From JAMHWD01 sp035911135 (GTDB lineage: Bacteria; Pseudomonadota; Alphaproteobacteria; Micavibrionales; Micavibrionaceae), in NCBI GenBank assembly GCA_035911135.1, contig JAMHWD010000029.1, positions 1 to 49,940 of the forward strand: 49,940 nucleotides of DNA. Direction: 5' to 3'. Below, in pieces: positions 49,741 through 49,940 of this stretch. The notes beneath the pieces are model-generated. The model was not told the DNA's origin. It saw nothing but the letters and a program-made list of their open reading frames with translations, and ran no database searches. Position numbers and translations under genes: made by a program. Each line of letters begins with the position of its first letter. The first letter of the stretch is position 1.

Positions 49741-49940
49741 ATGGCAAAGGAAAAGTTTCAGCGGAACAAGCCGCACTGTAACATCGGCACGATCGGTCAC
49801 GTTGACCACGGCAAGACGACGCTGACGGCGGCGATTGCAAAGCGTTTCGGCGCTGGTGAGTCGGTTGACCAGATCGACAAGGCGCCTGAGGAAAAGGCGC
49901 GCGGTATTACGATTTCGACGGCTCACGTTGAATACGAGAC
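49741..49940 (+). CDS. tuf: Elongation factor Tu (5' end only)
   Basis: EF-Tu delivers aminoacyl-tRNA to the ribosome with GTP. The first 66 codons are present, running off the window: AKEKFQRNKPHCNIGTIGH, the P-loop GHVDHGKT at 19-26, and the switch I region EEKARGITISTAHVEYE. It is preceded by a strong ribosome binding site (AAGGAG) and a promoter of its own, and by an unrelated membrane-protein gene rather than fusA, so it may be the solitary second copy. Confidence 0.97.
   Translation, partial: MAKEKFQRNKPHCNIGTIGHVDHGKTTLTAAIAKRFGAGESVDQIDKAPEEKARGITISTAHVEYE

Noticed and set aside
1..49940. CRISPR array, rRNA genes, toxin-antitoxin pair or restriction system
   Set aside because: I looked for regularly spaced repeats, rRNA-like sequence and characteristic protein motifs and saw none.

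Overview
The window looks like a moderately GC-rich alphaproteobacterial chromosome. The best evidence is the fabD-fabG-acpP-fabF-mltG cluster divergent from rpsF-rpsR-rplI, a redox-active (CGPC) CnoX/YbbN-type thioredoxin, a fused 1170-residue indolepyruvate ferredoxin oxidoreductase, and methylcitrate-cycle genes. Several lineage-restricted hypothetical proteins and many amino-acid catabolic genes would fit a Micavibrio-like organism, but that is inference. The sequence alone does not fix the genus.

Layout. (1) 1-2371 is the end of an AT-rich genomic island: the tail of an IS3-family transposase, an unknown gene and a P4-type tyrosine integrase, abutting the 3' end of tRNA-Gly(GCC), the probable attachment site. 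(2) 2513-7619 holds two small coupled hypotheticals, a ProX-type editing deacylase, a thioredoxin-TPR co-chaperone, a Lon-N-domain protein and a convergent DEAD-box helicase with a long basic tail. (3) 7880-13766, minus strand, is the fatty-acid synthesis cluster (fabD, fabG, HAD phosphatase, acpP, fabF) ending in mltG. A 371-bp element made of a dead GIY-YIG endonuclease gene between two 27-bp inverted hairpin repeats sits between fabD and fabG. (4) 13930-15432 is rpsF-rpsR-rplI, with long extensions on S18 and L9. (5) 15564-16934 holds two secreted proteins. (6) 16945-23483, minus strand, is a propionyl-CoA/isoleucine cluster: thiolase, SDR, prpB, a frameshifted intradiol dioxygenase, prpC and prpD. 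(7) 23555-25882 holds a tandem pair of unknown paralogues, a methyltransferase and a hotdog thioesterase. (8) 25904-29416 is the fused indolepyruvate oxidoreductase. (9) 29767-32255 is a split SbmA/BacA-like ABC transporter whose ATPase carries a large insertion. (10) 32262-36339, minus strand, is a leucine-degradation operon (mccA-mvaB-ivd) without mccB. (11) 36540-44477 encodes a 2645-residue cadherin/lectin-like surface protein, followed by a glycosyltransferase and an asparagine synthetase. (12) 47629-49940 holds an unknown gene, dps, an EamA-like membrane protein and the start of tuf.

Together, regions 6, 8 and 10 degrade isoleucine, leucine and aromatic amino acids to acetyl-CoA, acetoacetate, succinate and pyruvate, as expected of a cell living on protein. 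The fatty-acid and ribosomal genes are ordinary housekeeping. The most unusual items are the GIY-YIG inverted-repeat element inside the fab cluster, the ABC ATPase insertion, the internally duplicated giant adhesin, and the clean single-base break in the dioxygenase gene. No CRISPR array, rRNA or recognisable defence operon was seen.
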